From Anaerolineae bacterium (lineage in GTDB: Bacteria; Chloroflexota; Anaerolineae; Anaerolineales; Anaerolineaceae): a stretch of 64,000 bases of DNA. Shown here one piece after another: positions 41,076 to 48,795 of the stretch. The stretch is taken from NCBI GenBank assembly GCA_013314735.1, contig JABUFD010000005.1:1-64000 (forward strand), read 5' to 3'. Below the pieces are notes generated by a model. The model was given only the letters and a program-made list of their open reading frames with translations. It was not told the origin of the DNA and did no database searches. The translations under genes and the position numbers were made by a program. Numbering within the stretch: position 1 is the stretch's first letter; each line of letters opens with the position of its first letter.

Positions 41076-42531
41076 ATCGAACCAGCACATCGAACCTGTT
41101 TTTCACGAATTCGAGGGACTCGACATCTGAAAGAATGAGCAAGGTGTCTTCCGGTAGGAGGATCATTCCGCCGTGAGGCGTGAGAAATTCATGATTCCGG
41201 GCGATCAGGATGATCAGGAATGGATCAGGCAGGTGCAAATCAACGATCGCTTTATTTGCCATGTTTGACCCTGAGGGAACAAATACTTCATTCAGATCGC
41301 TTTTCATCCCGCTGACTGGTTCATATTCAATCGGATAATGAATGGCAGGGGGACTGGGTGCATCGAGGTGCAAAAATTTTGCAATGAATGGCAACGTCGT
41401 TCCCTGGATCAGTACAGAAGTCAACACGACAAAGAAAATTACATTAAAGATCAAATCTGCCTGTGGAATGCCCGCAAGCATTGGGAAAGTGGCCAGGATA
41501 ATCGGTGCAGCACCTCGCAGACCGACCCACGAAATGAATGTTTTTTGCCGCCATCCCATCCGACTCGGCAGCAAGGTCAGGAACACTGCCAGCGGTCGTG
41601 CTACGAAAATTAACAGCAAGGCCACCACGAGGGAAATTCCCATCGTGGGGAGCAGCCGTGAAGGAAAAACGAATAAACCCAATGCAAGGAACATGATAAT
41701 TTGCATCAACCAGGCCAGGCCATCATGGAAGCGCTGCAGGCTGCGTTTGTGGACAACATCAATGTGGTTCAGTACGATACCCATTATATAAACAGCCAGG
41801 AATCCACTGCCGTTCAGAAAATCTGTGACGCCAAAAGTGAGTAAAACCAGGCTTAGGCTCAGTACCGGGTATAACCCCTCATAACCCAATTTGATGCGGT
41901 TGATGATGATTGCCCCCAATCTGCCCATGAGGATACCAGCCAGGGCGCCAATCAACATTTGCTGCAAGAACAACGTTACCAGGTTGATGAAGGAAGTATC
42001 AGGGTGGGTGATCAATTGGATCATTCCTACCGTCAGGAAAATTGCCATGGGATCATTGCTGCCGGATTCCAGTTCCAATAATGGTTTTAGTGGCTTACGA
42101 AGGCTGATTCCCCTGGAACGTAGTACCGAAAACACGGCCGCGGCATCTGTTGATGAAACGATGGAACCCAGCAGAATTCCTTCTGGAATTGTCAGGTCCA
42201 ATAAAACGCTGGCTAATACGCCGGTGAAAATGGCGGTGATAAAGACGCCGAAGGTAGCGAGGGGCAGGCTGAACTTGACTACAGGTCTGACACTGTCCCA
42301 TCCGGTTTGCAGACCGCCCGAGAATAGGATCAATACCAGTGCGATGATGCTGATTCCCTGTGCCTGGGAGGGGTTATCGAAGTACACCCCCCCGGGCCCT
42401 TCAGAACCAGCCAGCATGCCCAACGCGAGGAACAACAATAAAGCGGGGATGCCAAAACGATCAGATATTTTGCTGGCGAAGACACTGATCAGAAGCAGGG
42501 CGGCAATCATTAACAGTACATATACTTGCAT
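41074..42531 (-). CDS. cation/proton antiporter, CPA1 NhaP2-like, with TrkA-C domain
   Basis: This 485-residue protein has about 12 membrane helices and the antiporter hallmarks RFGIPALLLFLALGMLAGSEG near the N terminus and GSIVSSTDAAAVFSVL with the transport Asp. A short linker leads to a TrkA-C (RCK_C) domain after about residue 405 (NEVFVPSGSNMANKAIVDLHLP). NhaP2/CvrA proteins exchange K+ or Na+ for protons. The start is taken as MQVYVLLM by comparison with the family. The only good AAGGAG is 16 bases upstream, and an in-frame Met at 42576 would add 15 residues, so the start is uncertain. Confidence 0.88.
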   Translation of the reverse strand: MQVYVLLMIAALLLISVFASKISDRFGIPALLLFLALGMLAGSEGPGGVYFDNPSQAQGISIIALVLILFSGGLQTGWDSVRPVVKFSLPLATFGVFITAIFTGVLASVLLDLTIPEGILLGSIVSSTDAAAVFSVLRSRGISLRKPLKPLLELESGSNDPMAIFLTVGMIQLITHPDTSFINLVTLFLQQMLIGALAGILMGRLGAIIINRIKLGYEGLYPVLSLSLVLLTFGVTDFLNGSGFLAVYIMGIVLNHIDVVHKRSLQRFHDGLAWLMQIIMFLALGLFVFPSRLLPTMGISLVVALLLIFVARPLAVFLTLLPSRMGWRQKTFISWVGLRGAAPIILATFPMLAGIPQADLIFNVIFFVVLTSVLIQGTTLPFIAKFLHLDAPSPPAIHYPIEYEPVSGMKSDLNEVFVPSGSNMANKAIVDLHLPDPFLIILIARNHEFLTPHGGMILLPEDTLLILSDVESLEFVKNRFDVLVR

Positions 42532-42749
42532 GGGTGGTTTTTGAATGCTCCTTCCGAAAATTTGATTCAAAACCATGCAGGCAAGTTGAGCCCACGTGAT
42601 TGATTGGTTTCATTCAGTATAGCATACACACCCTGTGATTTTGTATCTGTTTCCGAAATAAAAAAGCGGTCTGCAAGTATTGAGTCGCGTTGGTGATGTT
42701 TGACTGCGTGTGTACGATGAAGATGTATCGTCAGGATGGTCTGTCCCTT

Positions 42750-43775
42750 TTAGTCTGTGAGAAAATTTTTTTGGAACACTTCGGCCATTCGGCAGGCTTC
42801 ATCGATGGTGGCGGCGCTGATCTGAAAAACGATGTGTGCCTCGGCGGGAAAATCCTGCGGCGACAACTGCGCCATGCTTTTGGGCAGATTTGACGGATAC
42901 TGGGCGCACACATTGGCAAAGCGGGTAAAGGAACGCTGCAGCACATCGATTGGCTGCACCAGATTCAACAATACCAGGTTGGAGACTCCTGCGAAATGGT
43001 CCCACTGGTGTTCGGCGTTGGCACAGCAATGGATGCCGATCTGCCCGTATCGCCGGGAAAGTGCATTCAATTCCGGCAGGAACATGCGCGTGAACATGCG
43101 GCTGCTCACCGCGCCAACCTCATCTTCCGAAACGGTGATGCCGAACGGCATGTAATAATCAGGATAATGTGCGATGAAGGCTGTGCCAAAACGGTTGAAC
43201 CATTCATCGAAAAAAGCGTATTGCAGCTGCTGGACCCTGTGTGCCAATGCCAGTACGGCTTCCGGGGTTTCGATCAGAGCGGTATAGAAGCTTTTTTTCT
43301 CCCATATCAGGGCGGCAATATCCATCGGGGTCTGTACATCCGGCATTCGCAGCAGGGCGGTGCGTCCGCTGCGGTCGTACAAGGTTTGGGCATGTTCCAG
43401 AATCTCCCACAGGGGGGTGGCATCCAATGGCGGAATCCGCACCTGGTCAGCTTCCCGGGGGGTATTGATGAACGGCAGGGCGAACGGCATATTATCATCG
43501 GGGTAATGCACCTGGCAGCCGAAGGCTTGCGCGAATATTTCTGTGCCGGTAAAGGTGTCGATGAACGGAACGCGGTCATCCTCGAGTGTTTCCATGCGCT
43601 TGCATTGGCTGTGGTATTTGCACCAGGCCCATGCTTCCCGCTCCGCCCAGCGCTGTGGTGTGGGCCAGGGGCGGTCGGAGGCGTCTTCCTGCATATCGAT
43701 CAGCAACAGGAAACGGAGCGAGGAGCCAGGCCGGTAAAAATCAAGCCAGCGCTGGATGCGGTGTTCGTAAATCAT
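42750..43775 (-). CDS. URO-D/MtaA-family methyltransferase-like protein
   Basis: This 341-residue protein belongs to the uroporphyrinogen decarboxylase superfamily, which includes the zinc methyltransferases MtaA and MtbA that move a methyl group between a corrinoid protein and a thiol. A His-Cys-Cys group (residues 249-251 in GIHCCANAEHQW) fits the HxC zinc motif of the methyltransferases better than the decarboxylase active site. It lies 31 bp downstream of a LacI-type gene and close to an MtaB-like gene, which supports methyl transfer. The acceptor is not known. GGAG 7 bases ahead sets the start at MIYEHRIQ. Confidence 0.75.
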   Translation of the reverse strand: MIYEHRIQRWLDFYRPGSSLRFLLLIDMQEDASDRPWPTPQRWAEREAWAWCKYHSQCKRMETLEDDRVPFIDTFTGTEIFAQAFGCQVHYPDDNMPFALPFINTPREADQVRIPPLDATPLWEILEHAQTLYDRSGRTALLRMPDVQTPMDIAALIWEKKSFYTALIETPEAVLALAHRVQQLQYAFFDEWFNRFGTAFIAHYPDYYMPFGITVSEDEVGAVSSRMFTRMFLPELNALSRRYGQIGIHCCANAEHQWDHFAGVSNLVLLNLVQPIDVLQRSFTRFANVCAQYPSNLPKSMAQLSPQDFPAEAHIVFQISAATIDEACRMAEVFQKNFLTD

Positions 43776-43806
43776 TGGTCTCTCCAATCTGGTGTATGGG
43801 CCTCAA

Positions 43807-44823
43807 TCAGGCTGCGGGTGCGCGGCCGGTGGAACCGCGCAGAACCAGGTTGGCATTAACGATGATTTGCTCCTGCTGCGCTTTGCCGTCCTTGAGAATC
43901 TGCAGCAGCAGGCGGGTAGCGCGCTCGATCAATTCCTCCACAGGTTGGTGAACTGTTGTTAATCCGGGATGAATATACTTGGCGGTGGGAAGGTCATCGT
44001 GCCCGCAAATGGAAATATCAGCGGGGATGCGCAGCCCCGCTTCCTGTACCGAAAACATCGCCCCGAACGCGGCGGCATCGTTTCCGGCGAAGATTGCTGT
44101 AGGACGCTCTGGCAGTGCCAGCAATTCGCGCGTGGCCCACCAACCGCCGTCGAAGGTGAACTCGGAATCCACCACGTATTTTTCATCGTAGCGGACACCG
44201 TGGGAGTCCAGGGCAGCACGGAAGCCGTACAGGCGGTCGTAGCTGGAACGCATATTGCGGGGTCCCATCAGGAAGGCAATCCGGCGGTGGCCCAGGCGGA
44301 TCAGGTGTTCGGTCATATTGAACGCTCCCTGGTAATCGCTCCCGGCAACATACGGTGTGCCGACCGCCCGGTTCAGCGGATTAACCAGCACGAATGGAAT
44401 TTTGTAGGTGGTGAGCATATCCGTTACGAAATCGTCGGCATCGCAGGGGGGGGTGATCACATAGCCGTCATAGCGGCGCTGGTTGACGCGTTCGACGAGG
44501 ATGCTTTTGGAATGGGAGAGCATGGGAAAATAGGATTGGAGCAGGATCTCGTAGTTTTCCTCATACCCGATATCCAGCACTTTCGACAGCAAGGCAGAAG
44601 CGGGCTGATCAAAACCAGGATACAGCAGGATGCAGATGGAAAAACTGCGCTGCTGCACCAGGCGGCGCGCTGACAGATTGGGGGCGTAGCCGGTGTTGCG
44701 TATGGCGATTTGCACGCGCTCACGAATCTCATCGCTGACATGGGGTTCGTCGTTGATGACGCGGGAAACTGTTTTAATGGAACAGCCCGCCAGGCGGGCG
44801 ACATCCTTAATCGTAGCTGCCAA
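43807..44823 (-). CDS. LacI-family transcriptional regulator (methyltransferase cluster)
   Basis: This 338-residue protein has the LacI HTH TIKDVARLAGCSIKTVSRVINDEPHVSDEIRERV at the N terminus and a periplasmic-binding-protein-like ligand domain. The start is TTG with GGAGG 7 bases ahead. Two LacI-type operators lie upstream at 44898 and 45016; the second overlaps the promoter of the divergent MtaB-like gene. It should repress that gene, and probably the URO-D-like gene behind it, until an inducer binds. The inducer is unknown; LacI proteins usually bind sugars or nucleosides. Confidence 0.92.
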   Translation of the reverse strand: MAATIKDVARLAGCSIKTVSRVINDEPHVSDEIRERVQIAIRNTGYAPNLSARRLVQQRSFSICILLYPGFDQPASALLSKVLDIGYEENYEILLQSYFPMLSHSKSILVERVNQRRYDGYVITPPCDADDFVTDMLTTYKIPFVLVNPLNRAVGTPYVAGSDYQGAFNMTEHLIRLGHRRIAFLMGPRNMRSSYDRLYGFRAALDSHGVRYDEKYVVDSEFTFDGGWWATRELLALPERPTAIFAGNDAAAFGAMFSVQEAGLRIPADISICGHDDLPTAKYIHPGLTTVHQPVEELIERATRLLLQILKDGKAQQEQIIVNANLVLRGSTGRAPAA

Positions 44824-44897
44824 ACTGTGACCTCCACATTTGTTTTATTGTAACATTGATGGATGGAGTTGCGAGGAGGCGGAGGGCTGGAATCGGT

Positions 44898-44913
44898 TTG
44901 ACAACGTCGTCAA
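44898..44913. promoter_or_regulatory. LacI-type operator O2
   Basis: TTGACAACGTCGTCAA is a 16-bp palindrome with one mismatch and a central CG-rich core, typical for LacI-family sites. It lies 118 bp centre to centre from the operator at 45016, which would allow looping. It is 75 bp upstream of the LacI start. Confidence 0.75.
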
Positions 44914-45015
44914 AACACCACAGCATCCGCCAGTGTATGCGGCAAGTGCGAGGGAAAAAGGTCGTTCTGAATCTTAAAAAATCGTCAATTTTGTGGAAAA
45001 AGGGCATATTCCATA

Positions 45016-45044
45016 TTGACAACGTTGTCAATACTCTCTATAAT
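45016..45044 (+). promoter_or_regulatory. consensus promoter overlapped by LacI-type operator O1
   Basis: TTGACA (45016-45021), a 17-base spacer and TATAAT (45039-45044) form a perfect sigma-70-type promoter. The perfect 16-bp palindrome TTGACAACGTTGTCAA (45016-45031) covers the -35 and half the spacer, so repressor binding would exclude RNA polymerase. It drives the MtaB-like gene, giving a leader of about 200 bases. Confidence 0.85.
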
Positions 45045-45251
45045 CTAACTATCGATAAAGAGCGTACCTCTGTGCCGCACCCTTCAGTCAGGCAATTTGC
45101 TTCTCGGTTGGCGATGCGAAGAGCCAGACTGGAACATTAACATCCCCCAGGGCAGATGCCGAAAGACATTGGTTCTGGATTGCCAGCCATAATTGCATAT
45201 AACCGCTTCAGAAACGGTTCATTGTTGAAATCAGAAAACGTGAGGTGTGAG

Positions 45252-46631
45252 ATGGTTTCTTTTTCCAAACTGGCAATTCCAGCCGTGGAAGACTTTCGCT
45301 TTGGCATCTGCCCTGTTCCTGTTAAATTAAAGAATGGTTTGACCTTTGGCGCTGGTACGGTTGTTCCTGAACTCAACTTTACCCTGCCCGATATGTTGAT
45401 CTCGGCAGAAACCATGCCCGAGGTGCGCAGCCAGTATACCCAGATGATCACAGAGGTGTGTAAACGGGCGGTGGAACTGAATGCCCCGGGCCTGGTGGTG
45501 GAGTTTGAGTTGCTGCCGGAACTCACCATCGAACCGGAGTGGGGGGCGGAGATTACTGCAATCCTGCGCAAAGCGCTGGATGAGATGGAAGCCTCTTCCG
45601 GGATCAAGACCGGTTTGCGTGTGACCCCGAATGATATCCGTGAATTTGAACGCCCGCCGCTGCTGCGCCACGGACGCTATACTGAAGCGATGCTGCGCTC
45701 GTTTGCGTTGTGCGCCCAGGCTGGCGCGGACCTGCTGGCAATCGAATCCACTGGCGGCAAGGAGCTGCATGATGATGCCATTCTGAACGGCGCGTTGGAC
45801 CAATCGGTGTTTTCACTGGGCGTTCTTGCCAGCCGTGATATGGCCTGGTTGTGGGACCAGATCGTTGAAATCAGCCGCCAATATGACGCCATTCCGGCGG
45901 GCGATACCGCCTGCGGTTTTGGGAATACAGCCATGGTGCTGGCGGAAGGGAAGTTTGTCCCGCGGGTGTGGGCGGCGGTGATCCGGGTGATGACCGTGGC
46001 GCGGTCTTTGGTCGCGTATGAGCGCGGCGCGGTGGGACCATCAAAAGACTGCGCGTACGAGGGCCCGTTCCTGAAGGCCATCACTGGCTGCCCGATCTCG
46101 CTGGAAGGCGCGGAAGCTGCCTGTGCCCATCTGTCGCCAATCGGCAACATCGCCAAAGCGGTTCCTGACCTGTGGAGCAATGAGTCGGTCAACAATGTCA
46201 AGCTGCTGGGTGCCATGGCACCCACGGTTTCCCTGGAGCAGCTGGTCTATGCCACCCGCCTGATGAATGTAGCCTCCGGTCATGGTCTGCATGCCGCCAA
46301 CACCCTGCGCGATTGGTGGGTGGAGTCTGATGCCGCCACGGACCCACAGGCGTATGTATTGCGGCCGGATGTGGTCATTCAACTGGCAGGGAAAATTATC
46401 GCAGAACCCACAGCTTACCTGCGCACAAGGCGGGCCGCATTGGAAACAACCTCACTGCTGCAGCAGGCGAACGATGGCGGTGAATTGCCGTTATCGAGGT
46501 TGGAACTGCGCTGGTTGAGCCGCCTGCGCGGACAGGCGGAGGAATTGCCGGAATCGGAAAGTGACTTCATCGAACAGATGCTGCCCGGTATCGACCATTC
46601 AAAAGTGCGTCTGTCTGAATACGGGTTGTGA
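45252..46631 (+). CDS. MtaB-like corrinoid-dependent methyltransferase
   Basis: This 459-residue protein resembles MtaB, the zinc enzyme that moves the methyl group of methanol to a corrinoid protein. The zinc ligands of Methanosarcina MtaB (Glu164, Cys220, Cys269) have clear counterparts: Glu165 in LLAIESTGGKE, Cys221 in GDTACGFGNTAM and Cys267 in VGPSKDCAYEG. No MtaC-like corrinoid protein is in the window, so the partner must lie elsewhere or the substrate may differ from methanol. The start is MVSFSKLAIP behind GAGGTG; an in-frame Met at 45156 is less likely. It is controlled by the LacI operator and promoter at 45016. Confidence 0.85.
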   Translation: MVSFSKLAIPAVEDFRFGICPVPVKLKNGLTFGAGTVVPELNFTLPDMLISAETMPEVRSQYTQMITEVCKRAVELNAPGLVVEFELLPELTIEPEWGAEITAILRKALDEMEASSGIKTGLRVTPNDIREFERPPLLRHGRYTEAMLRSFALCAQAGADLLAIESTGGKELHDDAILNGALDQSVFSLGVLASRDMAWLWDQIVEISRQYDAIPAGDTACGFGNTAMVLAEGKFVPRVWAAVIRVMTVARSLVAYERGAVGPSKDCAYEGPFLKAITGCPISLEGAEAACAHLSPIGNIAKAVPDLWSNESVNNVKLLGAMAPTVSLEQLVYATRLMNVASGHGLHAANTLRDWWVESDAATDPQAYVLRPDVVIQLAGKIIAEPTAYLRTRRAALETTSLLQQANDGGELPLSRLELRWLSRLRGQAEELPESESDFIEQMLPGIDHSKVRLSEYGL

Positions 46632-46682
46632 CCGCGCCCACGCCAGCCTGATGAGGGTTGGCTTCAAATACGCCAAAAATCT

Positions 46683-46720
46683 CACATCGAACCACTATAG
46701 CGGTGGTTCGATGTGTTTGA
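46683..46720 (+). terminator. hairpin terminator after the MtaB-like gene
   Basis: CACATCGAACCAC (46683-46695) and GTGGTTCGATGTG (46703-46715) form a perfect 13-bp stem with a 7-base loop, followed by TTTG. The T-run is short. Confidence 0.7.
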
Positions 46721-46855
46721 ATGTGACGATGATCCGGTTTCGGTTACTCTTTTCATCTCTTTTGTTCGCCGTCAAACAGAGGAAAGGCACTTGCCCGGTG
46801 TTTGCATTCCAGCTACAATCATCATGACCTGAATGAGATTCAAAGGAGCAGCATC

Positions 46856-48403
46856 ATGCATATCATACCCAAGCCACAACAAATGGAGATATTGGAAGGT
46901 GTGTTCACCCTCAGTGACCAGACGGTGTTTGTTGTCGACCCGGAATCGACTGAGATCGGCGCGGATCTGCTGCACCAGTTGTGCACGGCCACCGGTTACC
47001 ACTTTCTGATCGCGGCTTTCCCGCCGGAAGAAGGCGATGATTCCATCGAACTTGACATGGACGAGAGCCTGACTGGGTTAGGCGCGGAGGGTTACCGCCT
47101 GGTGGTACAGCCACACCATGTGCTGTTGCAGGCCGCCCATCCTGCAGGGATGTTCTATGCCACCCGCACCCTGCTGCAACTGCTGCCCGCTGATATCCTG
47201 CGGGAAGCGCCGGTGCCTGGCATCCGTTGGGAGATTCCCTGCGTGGAGATCGAAGATCAACCCCGCTTTGGCTGGCGTGGGATGATGCTGGATTGCTGCC
47301 GGCATTTTATGCCCAAGGAATTTGTCAAAAAGTTCATCAACTTGCTGGCATTCTACAAGTTCAACCGCTTCCATTGGCACCTGACCGAAGACCAGGGGTG
47401 GCGGATCGAGATTAAGCAATACCCCAAACTGACCGAGATCGGCGCTTTCCGCAAGGAGACCATCATCGGGAAAACCTGGCAGAGCGATCGACCGCAATTT
47501 GATGGTGTTCCCCATGGCGGGTACTATACCCAGGATGATGTGCGTGAAATTGTGGCCTATGCCGCGGCGCGATTCATTACCGTGGTACCCGAAATTGAAA
47601 TGCCCGGGCATTCGCAGGCAGCAATCGCCGCTTATCCCGAACTGGGCAACACCGGGAAACAACTGCCGGTGTTCTGCCAATGGGGGGTGAACCCGAATGT
47701 ATTCAATGCCGAAGACAGCACCATTGCGTTTTTGCAAAATGTACTGGACGAAGTGCTGGCGCTATTCCCTTCGGAGTTCATTCACATTGGCGGTGATGAG
47801 TGTCCCAAGGTGCAGTGGCGGGAAAGCGCGGCAGCGCAGCAGAAGATCAGGGAACTTGGCCTGGCGGATGAAGATGAATTGCAATCGTGGTTCATCCGCC
47901 AGATGGACAGTTTCCTGGTCAACCGCGGCAGGCGCTTGTTGGGATGGGATGAAATTCTGGAAGGCGGCCTTGCGCCGAACGCCACAGTGATGGCGTGGCG
48001 CGGTGAGAAAGGCGGAATTGATGCTGCCAAATCGGGGCACGATGTGGTGATGGCACCCAACCATTATGTCTATTTTGACTATTACCAGACCGAAGAACAA
48101 TCTGATGCGGAAATTCGCATTGGCGGATATCTCCCGATTGACAGGGTGTATGGGTATGAACCCATCCCGGCTGGGTTGACGCCGGAACAGGCGGCACATG
48201 TGCTGGGTGCCCAGGGGCAGATATGGACCGAATACATGCCAGGCCCGAAGGATGTGGAATGGATGGCTTTTCCGCGCGTAGCTGCGCTTGCTGAAGTGCT
48301 GTGGCTGGATCCTGCCAAAAAGGAGTACGCCGATTTTTCAGAGCGACTGGCGCAAACCCTGGCACGCCTGGATGTGCTCGATGTAAAATATTACCGCCCC
48401 TGA
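46856..48403 (+). CDS. beta-N-acetylhexosaminidase, GH20
   Basis: This 515-residue enzyme removes terminal GlcNAc or GalNAc. It has the N-terminal GH20b domain (residues 1-130) and the catalytic barrel. The barrel opens with RFGWRGMMLDCCRHFMPKEFVKKFI and the active pair Asp-Glu is in FIHIGGDECPKVQW (about residues 318-319). LGWDEILEGG and MAWRGEKGG are further family motifs. There is no signal peptide, so the substrate must be taken up first. AAGGAG 8 bases ahead sets the start at MHIIPKPQQ. No sugar transporter is adjacent. Confidence 0.93.
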   Translation: MHIIPKPQQMEILEGVFTLSDQTVFVVDPESTEIGADLLHQLCTATGYHFLIAAFPPEEGDDSIELDMDESLTGLGAEGYRLVVQPHHVLLQAAHPAGMFYATRTLLQLLPADILREAPVPGIRWEIPCVEIEDQPRFGWRGMMLDCCRHFMPKEFVKKFINLLAFYKFNRFHWHLTEDQGWRIEIKQYPKLTEIGAFRKETIIGKTWQSDRPQFDGVPHGGYYTQDDVREIVAYAAARFITVVPEIEMPGHSQAAIAAYPELGNTGKQLPVFCQWGVNPNVFNAEDSTIAFLQNVLDEVLALFPSEFIHIGGDECPKVQWRESAAAQQKIRELGLADEDELQSWFIRQMDSFLVNRGRRLLGWDEILEGGLAPNATVMAWRGEKGGIDAAKSGHDVVMAPNHYVYFDYYQTEEQSDAEIRIGGYLPIDRVYGYEPIPAGLTPEQAAHVLGAQGQIWTEYMPGPKDVEWMAFPRVAALAEVLWLDPAKKEYADFSERLAQTLARLDVLDVKYYRP

Positions 48404-48427
48404 ACTGAACCGTCCTGAAAAGACTGT

Positions 48428-48470
48428 ATTCAGCCCGATTTGCCCTGTTGTAGGGGATTTCGGGCTGAAT
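48428..48470 (+). terminator. branched hairpin after the hexosaminidase gene
   Basis: ATTCAGCCCGA (48428-48438) pairs with TCGGGCTGAAT (48460-48470), with an inner CCCT/AGGG stem in the loop. It lies 25 bp past the stop codon. A run of A follows shortly on the plus strand, so it is a better intrinsic terminator in the minus direction. Confidence 0.55.
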
Positions 48471-48480
48471 TGTTCAAAAA

Positions 48481-48500
48481 AACTGTGATTAATCACAGTT
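48481..48500. promoter_or_regulatory. perfect 20-bp palindrome at the upstream edge of a promoter
   Basis: AACTGTGATTAATCACAGTT is a perfect 20-bp palindrome. The half-sites TGTGA and TCACA are those of Crp/Fnr-family proteins, but the spacer is four bases rather than the six of a Crp site. It abuts the -35 at 48499, so a bound regulator could repress or activate. Confidence 0.7.
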
Positions 48501-48527
48501 GACGAAGACTTTCAGGTGCGCTACACT
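48499..48527 (+). promoter_or_regulatory. promoter for an intergenic transcript
   Basis: TTGACG (48499-48504), a 17-base spacer and TACACT (48522-48527). Transcription would begin near 48534. The next gene starts 262 bases later, so this may be a long leader or a separate small RNA. Confidence 0.6.
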
Positions 48528-48533
48528 TATTAA

Positions 48534-48713
48534 GACAATAGATAGGGTGATGCTCTATTGAAAAACTCCTTTCAGCAGTTGAATATTGACAGATAAGCAA
48601 GGCTTCCATTCGAAGTCGGCATTGAACAACCGTTTATTTGGGAGAGCCAGTATCATCTGGTTTCAGGGGAGATATTGTGCGCAGAGGGTTCGCCCTTTGC
48701 GCACAATCCTTTC
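48534..48713 (+). ncRNA. candidate small RNA or structured leader ending in a GC hairpin
   Basis: The stretch starts at the expected start point of the promoter at 48499. It ends in a 15-bp stem (48674-48688 with 48693-48707) capped by a TTCG loop, then CCTTTCT. The predicted size is about 180 bases. No open frame with a ribosome site lies inside. It matches no RNA family that I can recognise. A second TATAAT at 48758-48763 could serve the kinase gene on its own, which would make this a separate unit. Confidence 0.4.
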
Positions 48714-48795
48714 TGTAAGGCAGTCCGCCCCGTTCAATTCGTTTTATCATTGTCAGCTATAATTCAAGCATACGACAGTAAGGGTTAGATAAGAG

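Noticed and set aside
42532-42576. Extended N terminus of the antiporter
   Set aside because: The extra residues are not membrane-like and family members begin at the first helix; kept only as an uncertainty in the feature.
48481-48500. Palindrome as a classical Crp site
   Set aside because: The half-sites match but the spacer is four bases, not six, so a Crp site cannot be claimed.
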